The notes under the pieces are model-generated. The model was not told where the DNA came from and did no database searches. It worked only from the letters and a program-made list of their open reading frames with translations. Source: Bugula neritina (Eukaryota > Bryozoa > Gymnolaemata > Cheilostomatida > Bugulidae). Taken from it: a DNA stretch of 64,000 nt. The stretch spans positions 12,218,980 to 12,282,979 of the forward strand of contig OZ037771.1 in assembly GCA_964035545.1 (NCBI GenBank). Reading direction: 5' to 3'. The position numbers and the translations under genes were made by a program. Shown here piece by piece: positions 39,273 through 51,545 of this stretch; within the stretch, counting starts at the first letter, position 1; each line of letters starts with the position of its first letter.

Positions 39273-39436
39273 CACTGCGTTTCCATTATCGCATTATGCG
39301 AATGGATTTTTTCATTCGGCTAATGGAAACAGTTACATCGAATGAAACCGCAACTATAAGTTAATGCAAACCACAAACCACAAATAATCCGTACGGGGCA
39401 TTCATTCGCATTATGCGCAGTCATGGAAACGCAGTG
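39273..39436. mobile_element. 164-bp MITE with CACTGCGTTTCCAT ends
   Basis: Left end CACTGCGTTTCCAT and the reverse complement of the right end CACTGCGTTTCCAT match exactly over 14 bp. Further inverted homology follows (GCATTATGCGAATG). Flanks are AT on both sides, a 2-bp target duplication. The interior is GC-richer than the surroundings (accacaaaccacaaataatccgt) and non-coding. CAC termini with a 2-bp duplication suggest a CACTA/EnSpm-like relative, but no transposase is present to confirm this. Confidence 0.8.
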
Positions 39437-39683
39437 ATAGTTGACAAGCAATTACAGGGCAGTCATATTGATGTAGGCTACCCTCAAAATGTAGCACTTT
39501 GAAAATATTAAAAAGACAGCACATATAAGAACATAATCTTAAAAATAGGCATATGTGACACCTATATTTTGATTAACAAAGAAATCTTCTTTACTTTATT
39601 AATCTAGCTCATATAATGGTATTCTGTCTTAGTATGTTATTTTAATACTCGAAATCTAATCAGCTACAGAAAAGTACTTCAAT

Positions 39684-39962
39684 TCAAAGGCCTTCATAAT
39701 TATTCTTTAGTTTGCTATTTAAATAGACAGTAAGGTTGATGAATAAAATAAAAGTTAGTAAAGTAAAAACTAAATAAATTGAGAATAATATCTCCACTCT
39801 AAGGTTATAATCCTTATAAATTAACATTTTAATACTCCTGTTATCCTTAGGTATAGTTGTTAGCAATTTAACTATGAGCTCGAAGCCAAATGTCAGTATC
39901 AGCATCCCCATTACATTGACTAAGACTGACTTTATAACCCTCAAGCTGTGGCACTCAATTTC
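39684..39962 (-). CDS. Possible exon or small ORF with two membrane helices, unrecognised
   Basis: A minus-strand frame of about 92 residues, open from a possible acceptor (tgttattag) to a TAA at 39684. It encodes a hydrophobic helix (SVLVNVMGMLILTFGFELIV), a polar loop (PKDNRSIKMLIYKDYNLR), a second helix (ILFSIYLVFTLLTFILF) and a short basic tail (YLNSKLKNNYEGL). There is no ATG near the start; the nearest opener is TTG. AT-rich DNA readily yields hydrophobic frames, so this may be chance. Confidence 0.25.
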   Translation of the reverse strand, partial: EIECHSLRVIKSVLVNVMGMLILTFGFELIVKLLTTIPKDNRSIKMLIYKDYNLRVEILFSIYLVFTLLTFILFINLTVYLNSKLKNNYEGL

Positions 39963-40039
39963 TATAAGTAGTAACTAATAACAAATATAAAATTATTTAT
40001 TTGCTACTGATAGTGATAATAATAATAATTAAAAATAAT

Positions 40040-43002
40040 AATATGATCCATTAAAATAGAACTAATAAAGCCAACGACGTTAATGGTATGTCTAACTAAA
40101 CATGGCATGTCTCGTCTGGCAGTGGGTATGTGGAGGACCAGGCAACCTACGGCCGTCAACCCGTTACTGGCACAACTAGAAGAAGATACTCAAGAGAAGA
40201 CAACAAAGTTGTCATGGAATGCTTCTTCAAAAGTACACCCAAATTGAGAGGTTATAGAAAAACAATGTATGAGCTCTGTAGACCCGGATCAAAGAATTAT
40301 TTAAAAGGAATGTGCAAACGCTGGAAAACAGAGGAGAGTTTAACATCAGCGAATAGAGACTAGCGGATTAAGCAAAAACTATGAAGAAACACAAGCATTT
40401 TATGGAAGAAGAACTCCATAAGATTGAAGAAGGAACCTTGCAAGAACTAGGCACATCAATTGGTGAAGAAGATAATGAAGAGCTAAATTTGCAAATAGAG
40501 GATGTTATAGTACAACATGAGATAGCATATAAATCAGCCATGAGAATTTTAAGAGTACCTAGTTCAGAGGTAGAAAAAGTGTTAGTAGAAAAATTATAAA
40601 TGAGCATAACAAACTATCTAATGATCGACCAACACTAAGAGCCCTTAGGCACACTGAGAGGGTCAAATTACTACAGGCAGTAAAACAGATTAATGATGTG
40701 CTAAACTGTGTTGAGATTATTAATACCATTGAGCTTAATAACACCACCATGGCTTGTGCGAAAAATAGTAACAGAACAAGTGTGTAACAGAAAGGAAAAA
40801 GAAAAACTGACAATGTACAAGTATGGAAAATACGACTGCAGAAGAAATAAAAAGAAATTAGATCAGACTTAAGTAAAATAGCAGAGTGAAAAAGTAGAGC
40901 TTACAATGATTCATTGAGAAGAATGGTTGAAGAAAAATATAGGATAAAGAACAAAGAGTGTGGTGTAGTGATTGAAAAACTGAAGCAAAACCTGAGAGCT
41001 GTAAGCCAGAAGATAAACAGATATACAGAATGAGTTGATCAATATAATCAGAACACAATGTTTACAATGATAAGCGCTTTTATCAAGAATTACGAGGAAA
41101 TGAATGTACATCTAAAGAGGCACCTGACAAGGAAATCAAAAGCATTCTGATAAAATATATGGGGTCAGCCAACTAAAAATAATACCAATGCAGAATGACT
41201 AAATAAAGTTAGCAACAAATTGGAGCATATGTAAAGACAAGGAAATTAGATCTTAGAAACGATGCAAACAACTGGAATAGCAATTAATGTCATAAGGTTG
41301 ATAAGAAAAAGCATGAAACCTGGAGACCACAACTGAAATACCTAGAAGAAAAGATAGGAGAAATAAAGATCAAACTAAGAATTTTCCAAGGAGACTCTTT
41401 ATCTCTATTCCTTTTCTCCAACTACCGATTCGCATGACAGAAGCGGCTCAATGATGCAAATTTCGACGAGACAGATAACAAACCATCTCCTATATGTGGA
41501 TGACCTGAAGGTAAATAGGAAATCAAAGTCAGAACTGGAAGCTTTGGTAAACACTGCCGGGATCTTCACAAGGAATATAGAAATGAAATTTGGATTAAAA
41601 AATGTGCCACACTGGTTATGAGAAAGGGAAAAAAAATCAAGGATACAGGAATCAGTTTGCCTGATGAACAGGTAATCAAAGATCTGGGTGAGAAGCCGTA
41701 TAAATATCTAGGAGTTCTTGAGATTGATAGAATACAAATATATGAAATGAAAAATAAGATCAAGGAGTACTACAAACAAATAAGAAAAGTTCTGGATTCA
41801 AAACTGAATGGTGAGAACACAATCAAAGCAATAAACACATGGGCAGTAACAGCAGTTCATTACACAGCTAGAATACTTGACTGAACTGTTTCATGAGCTA
41901 AAAAATGTGGACTGGAAGACAAGGAAGCTAATGACAACAAACCGTGCACCCTATCCGAGAGCAGATGTAGGCAGGCTGTATTTTAGCAGAAGGGAAGGGG
42001 GTAGAAGAATGTTGTCAACTGAAAAATGCATAAAAATTGAAAACTGCAGCATGTCAGACTACATAAATAAAACATAGACTGATAGAAACACCACACTGAA
42101 TACCTTCCTAAAAGACAAAACGGCGGTAGAACTAAATAATGATAAAGTGATAGAAAGAACTGATGAGTGTAAAGAAAAGCTTCACGTGGTCAATACATCA
42201 AAATGGTGGAAGACATGAAAGCATTTTCCTGGAACTGGTTGAAGTATGGTTGGCTGAAAAAGGAAACAGAAGGACTGCTGACAGCTGCGCAAGATCAACT
42301 ATTCACTACTAGAAATTATAAAGTGGCTATGATGAGAGAACAGGGTAGCAAGAAGTGTGGAATGTGTAACGCAAGAGACAAAACTTCGATGCACGTATTG
42401 AGTGAGTTTGAGAAGGTAGCAGAAGGAGAATATAAGAAAAAACACAACCTTTTGGCATTGATAATTTCAATAGTAGTTCTGTGAACTTCGTGGGTTTCAG
42501 AAAAGTAAGAATTGGTACGGCCATCAAGCAGAATCAGTACTGGAAAATGATAGTGTAAAAACCTTGTAAGATTTAAACATACACACTGACGTAGTCATCA
42601 AAGTTAGGAGACCCGATATATTAGTAGTTGACAAGCATAATGCTGAAACAACGATAATTGATATCACAGTCCCTGTTAACTACAGAGTAAAAGAAAAAAA
42701 TTCGAAAAGTTAGGAAAATATCAGAATTTAGCACTAGAATAAACTCGCCTTTGGAAAACATCAAAAAAGTCATCCCGTTGTAACTGGAGCCTTTGGAGCT
42801 TTATACAAGATTGTAGACTGGCTGACACTACTTGGAGTAGCTGAAAACAAATGCTCATTAATTCAGCAGACACCCTTACTAGGATCAGGATAAGCTCACA
42901 TCCTGAGGAAAGTTCTATCCATTTCAGCCTAGTATAACTAGGCCAATGGTAAAAGGTTACACCAGCTAAAAAACTATGGTCAATCAACAATAATAATAAT
43001 AT
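40040..43002 (+). mobile_element. Degenerate R4/Dong-like non-LTR retrotransposon (LINE)
   Basis: Remnants of one long ORF in shifting frames. A basic N-terminal piece (TRRRYSREDNKVVMECFF, about 40180-40260) comes first, then an acidic stretch at 40381-40599. RT motifs follow: RPQLKYLEEKIGEIKI and FQGDSLS near 41330-41400, and HLLYVDDLKV near 41485-41515 carrying the catalytic YxDD. The thumb region is at 41618-42077 (YKYLGVLEIDRIQ, AINTWAVTAVHY, PRADVGRLYFSRREGGRR). Next is a partial zinc-knuckle CGMCNARDKTSMH with its last cysteine lost (about 42353). Last is a restriction-like endonuclease motif, RPDILVVDK with IIDITVP (about 42609-42675). At least six frameshifts or stops kill it. It lies between (AAT)n at 40019-40053 and (AAT)n at 42986-43000, which fits the TAA-repeat targeting known for Dong-type elements. 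Confidence 0.85.
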
Positions 43003-43009
43003 ACAACTA

Positions 43010-46000
43010 TATTAGTGCAGTTGGTTCTATTATTAGATTAGTATATCGATTATGACTTTTCGATTGCCACCCTGATACTATGAGTAAAATGTACAAGCAT
43101 ACGTGAAAGTATAGATATGATCATAAGTATAAAAATAGGTATAAGTATAAATATAAATATAGGTACAAGTATAAAACGAATGATTATATTATTAATAATA
43201 TTAGTCAGTGATACCTATAACCGTAATGGTTTTTAGACTTACAGTTATCATTAACATTAGCTGAGTAATATGATTAGTTAAAATAATGGTATTCATTATT
43301 ATATCATAGTTATAAGTTATAACTCTAGTCTCTAAAGAGCAACAGCAAGTGTAATTGGGATATTCATATTAAATTTCATATTCACATAGTGCAATGTTTA
43401 TGTTATGAACTAATTTATTCCTTCAACATTTAACTATAAATATGATTAACACTAACTTTGACCAGCAGTATTACTAAAAGAAGCGTATTACACATATAAG
43501 GTAATAAAATTCTAGTAGTAGGACTAATAGTATTACTAGGTCCAGTATTATTCTTGTTATCTTATTCATCATTCATGAGTTATCAAATTTAAAATTACTA
43601 CTTATTAGCATCAGCATATAAAAAGTAAGATCATTAGGAATAATTATCATGAGGTATGATCTATGATTTGCATTATCCATATATAGTTTAATACCAATAT
43701 GATATATTATTATTGCTGATAGTCTATGTTATAGTTAAATTTATACTTATCTTTACAGTTAGCTATAGTAGCACTTATTAGTTATTTGTGGTAGCCAAAC
43801 TAATGTTTAATATTAATAAATTAAACTGAGTATCATAAAAGTGTTACTAAGAATTTTAATTATAATCGCAATGGTGATCATATTACTTTATTATAATTAT
43901 TATATTTTATCATTAATGCTAAACTGAGTTAATGTATATACTTTGAGTTTTACTATTACTCATTATATTTACACTTATGGTAAAACTAAATATGTAAAAG
44001 TTATACTTATACTATTATTATTCGTATTTCATTAGACTTACATCTAAGATTGAGTCCTATTACTACTACCACTGATACTAGTACTACAACTAGTACTACT
44101 ACTACTACTAATAGTACTGTTACTACTACTACTACTAGTACTACTACTAGGTCTACTACTGTACTAGTACAACTACAAACTTTGAAAATAACTGCAAGAA
44201 AGGTATGACTTACTCTTTTTCTTAGTCTTACTGTGACTCTCAGTCGTAATGTAAAATAAAATTGTGAACTGTAAAGTTAAACCCAAGGCTGAAATTTATT
44301 TAATTAAATTTAGACAATCTGAATCATTGGCTCAATCCTTGAGTTTGACTATTAGTATTACTATTATTATTAGTGTTACGATTGTGATTATCATTGGCAT
44401 TATGCCATTATCATTATGATTGTAATTGTGGTAATTCTAACATTAATTATAATCATAAATTAAAAGGTAATGATTAATGATAATTATTTTCATTTTGTAA
44501 TCATAATGATAATCATAATGATGTAAATTTTGATGTAAAACCAAAATACTAAAACTAAAAGTAAAAGTTATAAAATTAAATGATAAAATATTATAATGAT
44601 AATTATTGTATTTATTATATTATTATTGAATATATTATTTCATTAGAAAATAGGTTGCAGCTTAGCATGATTAAAATTCAGTAAAAATTAGTTTACCAAC
44701 AGCAAACATGCATGCGTCTTGTCAACATTCAATCCGTAGTGCCATAGCGAAGCCGGATTACTGGTAGTACGACTACTAGTACTAGAACTACTACTCCTAG
44801 TGATTACAGATCCTTGGCGATTTTAGCTGTGAGTGACCTTCACCTCACATTCTCGTCATGCGCGCGGCATTAGACTAAGTACAGGGTATAAAGCACTGAG
44901 CTGGAAAAGAAATAATATATTTTAATTATAGGTAATACTAATAGTAATATAATTTATGGTAATATATAGGTAATATTATTGAGTTTATTGGTATGGAGTA
45001 TAGACCTATCACTGATAGTATCAGTATCAACTACCACTTACGTACTACTTCAACTTATAACTTACCTTCAACTCAAACTGCTTGGAATCATTTGTCTTTG
45101 GTCATATTCATATTGGCATTGTCATTGTGATTGTAATATAGTAATAACTATTAATATTTTTAGTTCAACATCAATGCCGAACATATTGTAATAACTAATA
45201 AGATAATCATAAGGTTGATATATTTTGCTAATACTAATACTAATAGTTATAGTTATAGTAATTCAGTGTCACTCTCACTCTGGTGGAGTGAGACTCAGAC
45301 TTAGAGTTAGAGACAGAGTGAGTCCGAGTAAGTCTGAGTGTTGGTAATAGTAATAGTCATATAAATTTAAATTATATTTACTTATTTCTAGCAATCACAA
45401 TGGCAATAGTTATAGTAACTTTCACTTACTCTTAAATCATTGAACCTGAACTAAAAGTAAAATTAAGCATTATGATTATGATTATCATTATGATTATACC
45501 TATGATTTTATTATGTTTAAATTAAAAATCAATATCATGATAATATCATAGTGATAGACATATTTTTGATAAATGATAATATAAAAGTAATTTGATAAAT
45601 TATACATTGATTTTGAATTAAGGTGATACTGATACTAGACCGGTACTGAAAGTGATAGTAATACTAATAGTAATAGTAATAGTCATATAAATTTAAGTTA
45701 TATTTACTCATTACCGGCAATCACAATGGCAATAGTAACTTAAACTGTAACACTAACAGTAATGGTATGGGTATGTTTGAAATTGTCACTATCAGTATTG
45801 CTATGAATCAAAATATAATGCTATCATACCAATAATTTAAAATAGTATTACAAAGCTTCAGTAGCAACTTTTACTTGTACCAGTTTGGAATTTTGGATTA
45901 TACATATTCTTAGTTGAAGTCTTCAAGTTTATTGTCAAAATGAACTTGAAATTAAAGACTTAGTAGTAAAAATTAAACTAAGACTGACTGTAAGTGACTA

Positions 46001-46600
46001 AGATTAAAAATAAGTAATTTTAAATATCGATTTAGTATTTTTCTTACTCTTTGTCTTAAAATTGGCTTTTATTTTGCACCTACTCCTGGTCAATGATTCT
46101 TTTTTCTATTTGTATTACTATTGCTATTAGTATAATTGACTTAAATTTAATAATAGATATGATTATATCTTTATAAATATGATATTTGATTTTATGAATA
46201 GTAATTCGAAAACTCTTTGGTATTATTTATTTTTGATCATTGTAGTTATTATCATTATATTTGTATAATAATTATGATTATCAAATTCAATATCGATATT
46301 TGTATTATGGTATGGATATCTGCCTCCATCCCGTGTTCTGTTTTGCAGTGCCTTTTTACATTCACGTCTAGGTTCACATTGCGATGGTCATACTGATAGC
46401 ACTTGGGGACAGTGATGAGCATAATGATTATCACTAATATTAAGATTATCGTTATTAGGATTTAGAATAATTTAATAAACAAGCAACTTAAAACAAATGT
46501 TTTTACTAATATACATATTAATTACTAATATAAATATACTACTATGAATATTATAATTATTATACTTTACAATTCAAAGTAAGATAATCATAATACGAAC
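43010..46600. repeat. Triplet-rich low-complexity domain 2
   Basis: About 3.6 kb written mostly in TAG/TAC/TAA/ATC/ATT words (aatagtaatacta, ataagtataaatat, actactactagta), with scattered unique islands such as the one near 44720-44880. A direct repeat of about 85 bp (taatagtcatataaattta followed by gcaatcacaatggcaatag) occurs near 45350 and 45660. It starts just after the LINE's 3' tail and closely resembles the 18.5-20.1 kb domain. No coding signal. Confidence 0.8.
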
Positions 46601-47927
46601 TGGTAAAACTAAATATAAAGTAAATGTAATAATACTAATAGTAGTTATCCATTCCCCTTTGGTATCACATACTAATAATTGGAAACCTCTGTCCTAATAT
46701 TATTTCTATTAATATTGCTCAAAGTTTGATCCCTATTTAATTTTATAGTTCACTCACCAGCTACATAATTTTATTAAAATACATGTGGTATTGGTTATAG
46801 TACTAGTGAAACTTGAAGTTGAATAGCATGCTTATTACTCACTGCTCTTTGCTTACATTATTAGGGTTACTCTTTAGTCTTAGAGATACCCTAACATAAA
46901 CTTGAAAGCTGGAGGTAGTACTAGTCTAGTGCTGTGTTAATTCTACACTGTTGACTTATCAACACTGTGACTATAATTATGACTCCTAAGTCAAAGTCAT
47001 TTTCATATAGTAGTAATCACTATGACAGACTGAAAGTCAGGAAGACTAAATATAATGGTAAAGTGTGTAAGAATAAATCATACTTAATCAATTACTTTTA
47101 GTTTTGTTACCAGTGTTGGGTCAACTTTCAGAATAAAGAATAAATATAATTATGAAGATAAATGGATAAAAATTCCAATCATGGTTTAATGTGCCTATTT
47201 TAAGCTGTTAATTTAATTACTATAATATAAGTGCTCAAAATACAACTTTTGATTTTCATAATTATGTTTTAATTTAATACAGATACCATAGTATCATATA
47301 CGGTAGAATCAGTTGTATCTTATTTAATAATGAAGTAACTTATTGCATCTTTCACAGTTAATAATTATTCACTTGTTAGTCTTTGAACTGGGACAATGTT
47401 AGAAACTTGAAGTAGAATGAAGTTTGATTTCAGTTACCGCAATGGTATCTGCAGTCACAATAGGGATATGCATATAACTATGTTTATATTTGTGAAAAAT
47501 ATATAGTCAAAACTAGATAAGGTAATAGTAATTATAATTGGTTTCACTTTTAATATATTCCTATAAACTGGAAAATAGACAGAAGCATTTAATCATGAAA
47601 GTAAACCTAGTGGAAGTAAATCAATTCACTAAGTATAGTAAAATATTTACTATTCAGTAAGTTTATTTACTTTAGTTAATTGTACTTGATTATTTCTGTC
47701 GGTTTTTCAGTTGATTTTTCTACCTTTTGCTATAGCATATCAAACTACCACAAAGTCATGCTTCCGTATTACAATTATAAACATAGTGTTACTGTGTAAT
47801 GTTATAGTAATGTAATAGTAATATTTGGATCATTGTAAGTATTTCTGTTGTTGTACTGATTGATCAATATTTTTTAGCTTGCATGGATATTTGCAACGAT
47901 CAAGATGTCATTTGAACCTGGACTGGA

Positions 47928-49128
47928 ATGAAGATGGCAAATCGAGAAGCTAGCTACAATTATTCTGCAGAAAGAAACTTGGTAAGCAAAAATAAGCTGC
48001 AGCATTAAGCAGTAAGCAATATGACGATGAACTTTGCTTGATTTTGATTGACCTTAAAATATCTGGTCACCTTTCACCAACGTGGTCCTGCGCGGGTGGC
48101 GGGTGACCTTAAAATGTCTGTTGCACGTAAAATAAATTTTGTGACAGTCAAAAGTATGCTGATCTTTTTCGTATTTCAGTGCATCGGTGTCTTAGCTTAA
48201 GAGCTGAACCCAACAATTATGATCTAAAGCTGTTTTTTACTAGAAAGTGATTTTACTGTCTTTCTGATTATTCTTGGTTTTTCAGCTTGATGAATTGAAT
48301 AAATGGATTTGATTTCGGGTATTATGTAATGGATGAAAGAAATTTTTCTTAAATTTGTACTGAGCAATTTTTGCTATTGCTATGATGTTTAGTGATAAAA
48401 TTGCACCCTTAATAACCCTGAAAACTTTCATTACTAGCATTTGTTTATGTTCATTTTTAGGAAATTAAAATGAAGACACAACTCACCGATGCTATCTCAC
48501 TGTGCCTGCATGCAGTTTATCTAAAAAGGTACTCCTATTAGCTGGCTTTTGCCCAATACCTGGTTGTCTCTGTAACTATTTTTTGCTCGCAGATGAGTTT
48601 TTTGAACTTGATATTTTATTGATTTTGAAAGTTACAGTGAGCTTTGAACTTGCTAGCATCGTTTTTAAAAACTTGCTGCAGTTTTTATCAACATTTTTTA
48701 AGTCAATGGTGTTAGTTTGGAAGCTCTCTCACTCCTCTCTCTGTATCTTTCTCCCACACCTTCCACTCAACCTCTCTCTCTTTCTCTCCCTCTCTCCCGC
48801 CCTCCCTCTCTCCCACCCTCCCTCTCTCCCACCCTCTGTCTCTCCCACCTTCTCCCTCTCTCTCCCACCCTCCATCTCTCCCACCTTCTCTCTCTCCTAA
48901 CCTTTCTCTCTTCCCTTTTCCACTATCTCTCTGACTCTCTCCCTTTCTCTCTTCTACCCCATCTCTCTTCCATCCTCTCTCCTAACCTTTCTCTCCCACC
49001 CCCCTCTCCCACTCTCTTTCTCTCTCTAGTTTGCATGGCTTTACCCAATTTTGGTTTTTTTTTTATTTTGTTTCAGAGTATCCAAAAGGAAAGCTAAAAT
49101 TTATTTAATATATATTATACCAACTTGA
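47928..49128 (+). CDS. Candidate three-exon mini-gene, 57 aa, unrecognised
   Basis: Exons 47928-47981, 48461-48528 and 49077-49128. The first follows an acceptor (attttttag at 47878) that precedes a short untranslated stretch with an in-frame TGA. ATG AAG ATG opens MKMANREASYNYSAERNL, and the donor is TTG|GTAAGC. Exon 2 starts at tttttag|GAA, reads EIKMKTQLTDAISLCLHAVY and ends AAG|GTACTC. Exon 3 starts at ttgtttcag|A and ends at TGA. All phases agree. An alternative acceptor after the CT tract at 49029 would also keep an open frame (LHGFTQFW), giving a different tail. No family is recognised. Chance agreement of three short exons is possible. Confidence 0.35.
48715..49029 (+). repeat. Polypyrimidine tract of about 310 bp (CTCTCTCCCACC minisatellite)
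   Basis: The plus strand is almost pure C/T apart from isolated purines. It contains degenerate tandem copies of CTCTCTCCCACCCTCC. It sits in the last intron of the mini-gene candidate and runs straight into tctctctag at 49029, so it could act as an oversized splice polypyrimidine tract. The mirror-like purine strand could form H-DNA. ORFs called across it are artefacts. Confidence 0.95.
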
Positions 49129-50884
49129 GCTTTACATATAATATCAAATAAATGCTGTGTTTTGTTAAAACAATGTTTGCAACTTTGTAGTATATTCAAA
49201 TTCATAATTTATTTGTAGAGTCACACAACAAGACACTACTCTGACACACTCGCAAGTTGCCACTGATCCAGCAGTATAGATGATTGTTTTCTCCACTGGC
49301 TATGCTGTCACGCTTTACTGTTGTGGTGTTTGAAACAAACCAATTGTTTGCCTACGCAGATTAGGGTGAGAAAAAAAGTGAGAAATGAAAGCTGTTTTTA
49401 ATACCAACTACACTTAGTTTTTATTGAATGAAAAACAAAGTGAAATCATTAGTTATCCGTTAAATGACTATATCACTGTTTATAAAGATGAAACACAAAT
49501 AATCTTATATTATGCTAATGAAATTTGGCTTTCAAATAGCTTTTTTCTGTATATTTGTTGAGGAAGTTTATCTTCAACAAAACTTTGTAGCTGTTGAATA
49601 TGTGGAGAGTATTTTATATTGTATAAATTTATAGAGTAAAAGGTTCCTATCAAACTTTTACAACTTAGCTCATCTACGGTTTAAAAGTGTGAGTCACCCT
49701 TCACACTAGAGTTTTATAAAGTTTTAATGAATGTGCAGTATTTCATAAAATATTGTGTGTCTCGTAAATTGAGCTATTTCTACCTTTTCAGTGAGATTGG
49801 AGTAAACACACCTCAAAATTCACATCTGGTATCACATTGATTTATCGCAAGTCAAAGTACACCTACTAACTCGTCCTTCCTTAATACCTGCTTGCTTTTG
49901 CACTTCTACTCATTTCATATACCTAACATTTCTCTTGCAGATGAATTACATCTTTTAAGTTGTAAAAGCCTTAAATAGCATGAAATTAATGAGGTTTAAA
50001 CTGTGGCCACACTAACTATTGATGCGTTTATTGATGGGTTAAATTACACGAAAATATTGTCTCTTTCTTTTTAGTTTCACCTAAAGTATTACATACTATT
50101 GATGGAGGCTTTGCTGAAGTTTTTGGGTGATGATTTGTCAATAATTTTCCAGAGAAGATGATGCCACGGTGGCTGGCATCATTATGCAGTTTCCAAATTT
50201 CTTTCGGCTTTGCTCTAGTGAAAATGTTGGAAAACAATCAACAAAAAGGTTTGTACCATAAACGAAGTTATTGTGTGCGTGTTGCCAAAGCATAAAGTGT
50301 GCTGGACATTTTTAAGTTTCTGTTGAGATGCGTTTTTGCTTTTCCTGCATGAAAAAAGTTTCAGTTTCAGTTAATATCACTAGCGGAGTGCCCACCTATA
50401 TTTTAAATCATATTGATGCATAAGTTCTTTTTGTAATATTAAAAGTATAACTTGCTTAATTGCTATTCAATGCCCTTTGAAGTTTCCAACTGTAATTAAT
50501 TAGTTGATTTGGCAGCATAGTATCGATGATTGATGAAGGCAGCCGATATAATTATAAGCATAAATATCTATATCTACATGAAGATGTCATTCCCAATGAT
50601 TGTTATTCTGAAATCAGCTGATTAAGTTATCACAAACTAAACATTTTGACCAGCGGCTTGCAATGCAACTCGGTGAAATTTCAGACCTAGATAAATTGAA
50701 TTTCTTACTGAAAATCGTGAAGGTATTAAAGTTTAAAGTGAAAGTTTAAAGGGTCATTTCTCTGCGAATTCTAATAGCATGGTGCCAATTAGACTTGAAA
50801 AAATTTCAAGGCACTATAAAGCACTAAGCCCATTCTTACAAGTAGTTTCAAAGTGCACTGGAATTTCAGTTTACTTGTCATTGT
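49129..50884. other. Unassigned DNA upstream of repeat copy B
   Basis: A minus frame at 50028-50237 has LINE-like wording (KPKEIWKLHNDA) but no supporting neighbours. Otherwise nothing is recognised. Confidence 0.4.
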
Positions 50885-51545
50885 ATAGAAGCCTGATCTA
50901 CACTATATAGCATTCACTATTGCCTGCTTCTTCTAAGCATCTATAATGTATTAACTACAGTTTGCTTTGAGAAGTGAATTTCTACTTGGTATTTTTTCCT
51001 TATCGTTCTGTTGTTTGCCAGTAGTCTTAATTTAATGGATTTTCCCTTTTCAAAAGTGGTTGTGACAATCAAAACACATCATGCAGCCTGCAACTACACA
51101 ATCAGTCAGTAATTTCTTCCATTAAAGTAGCTCTTCTGGTTACTCTTGCTCACCTAAAAGCCTGAGCCTCATTCAAATTGCAATTTTTTAGAGTTGTTAG
51201 TTTTTCATGCAATCTTTCATTTTTTTTTTGTTAGGCACAAAATTAGTATTCACTAGACCTAATCTTTCATCTGCATGTATGCCTAATGTTTTTTCATTAA
51301 AGAAAAACCTCTGCTGAATATTGAACTAATAATGAAATTAAATTCCCTAAACTAAAAGTAGCAGTGTGATTTTGGTATTACAATTAGTTGTTAGCATAGA
51401 GTCAAGTTATTGACAGGAATTTTCAAATTGAAATGAATGAATTTCATTGTAAGTCAGCAAGATTTAGTCTAAGTAAACATAGCATTACATCGTGTTTTAT
51501 TTAGCATTTGCAGAAGGCAACATATATTTTAAGGATTATTGTAAA
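50885..51545. repeat. Diverged dispersed repeat, copy B
   Basis: Colinear with 3430-4390 through ordered anchors: tctaagcatctata; gttctgtt with ccagtagtct; cacctaaaagcctg; aaaattagtattca; gacctaatc; ggaattttcaaattg; gtctaagta; and tttagca.ttgcaga. Similarity may resume near 52190 (gttgtctgc with ctctctttag). No coding potential survives. It is probably an old LINE or DNA-element body. Confidence 0.65.

Noticed and set aside
48502-49097. 132- and 126-residue Ser/Leu/Pro-rich frames
   Set aside because: Produced by the CT-rich minisatellite; composition mirrors the repeat.
50028-50237. Minus frame with KPKEIWKLHNDA, possible LINE ORF piece
   Set aside because: Wording is LINE-like but only one short block, with no RT or endonuclease motifs nearby.
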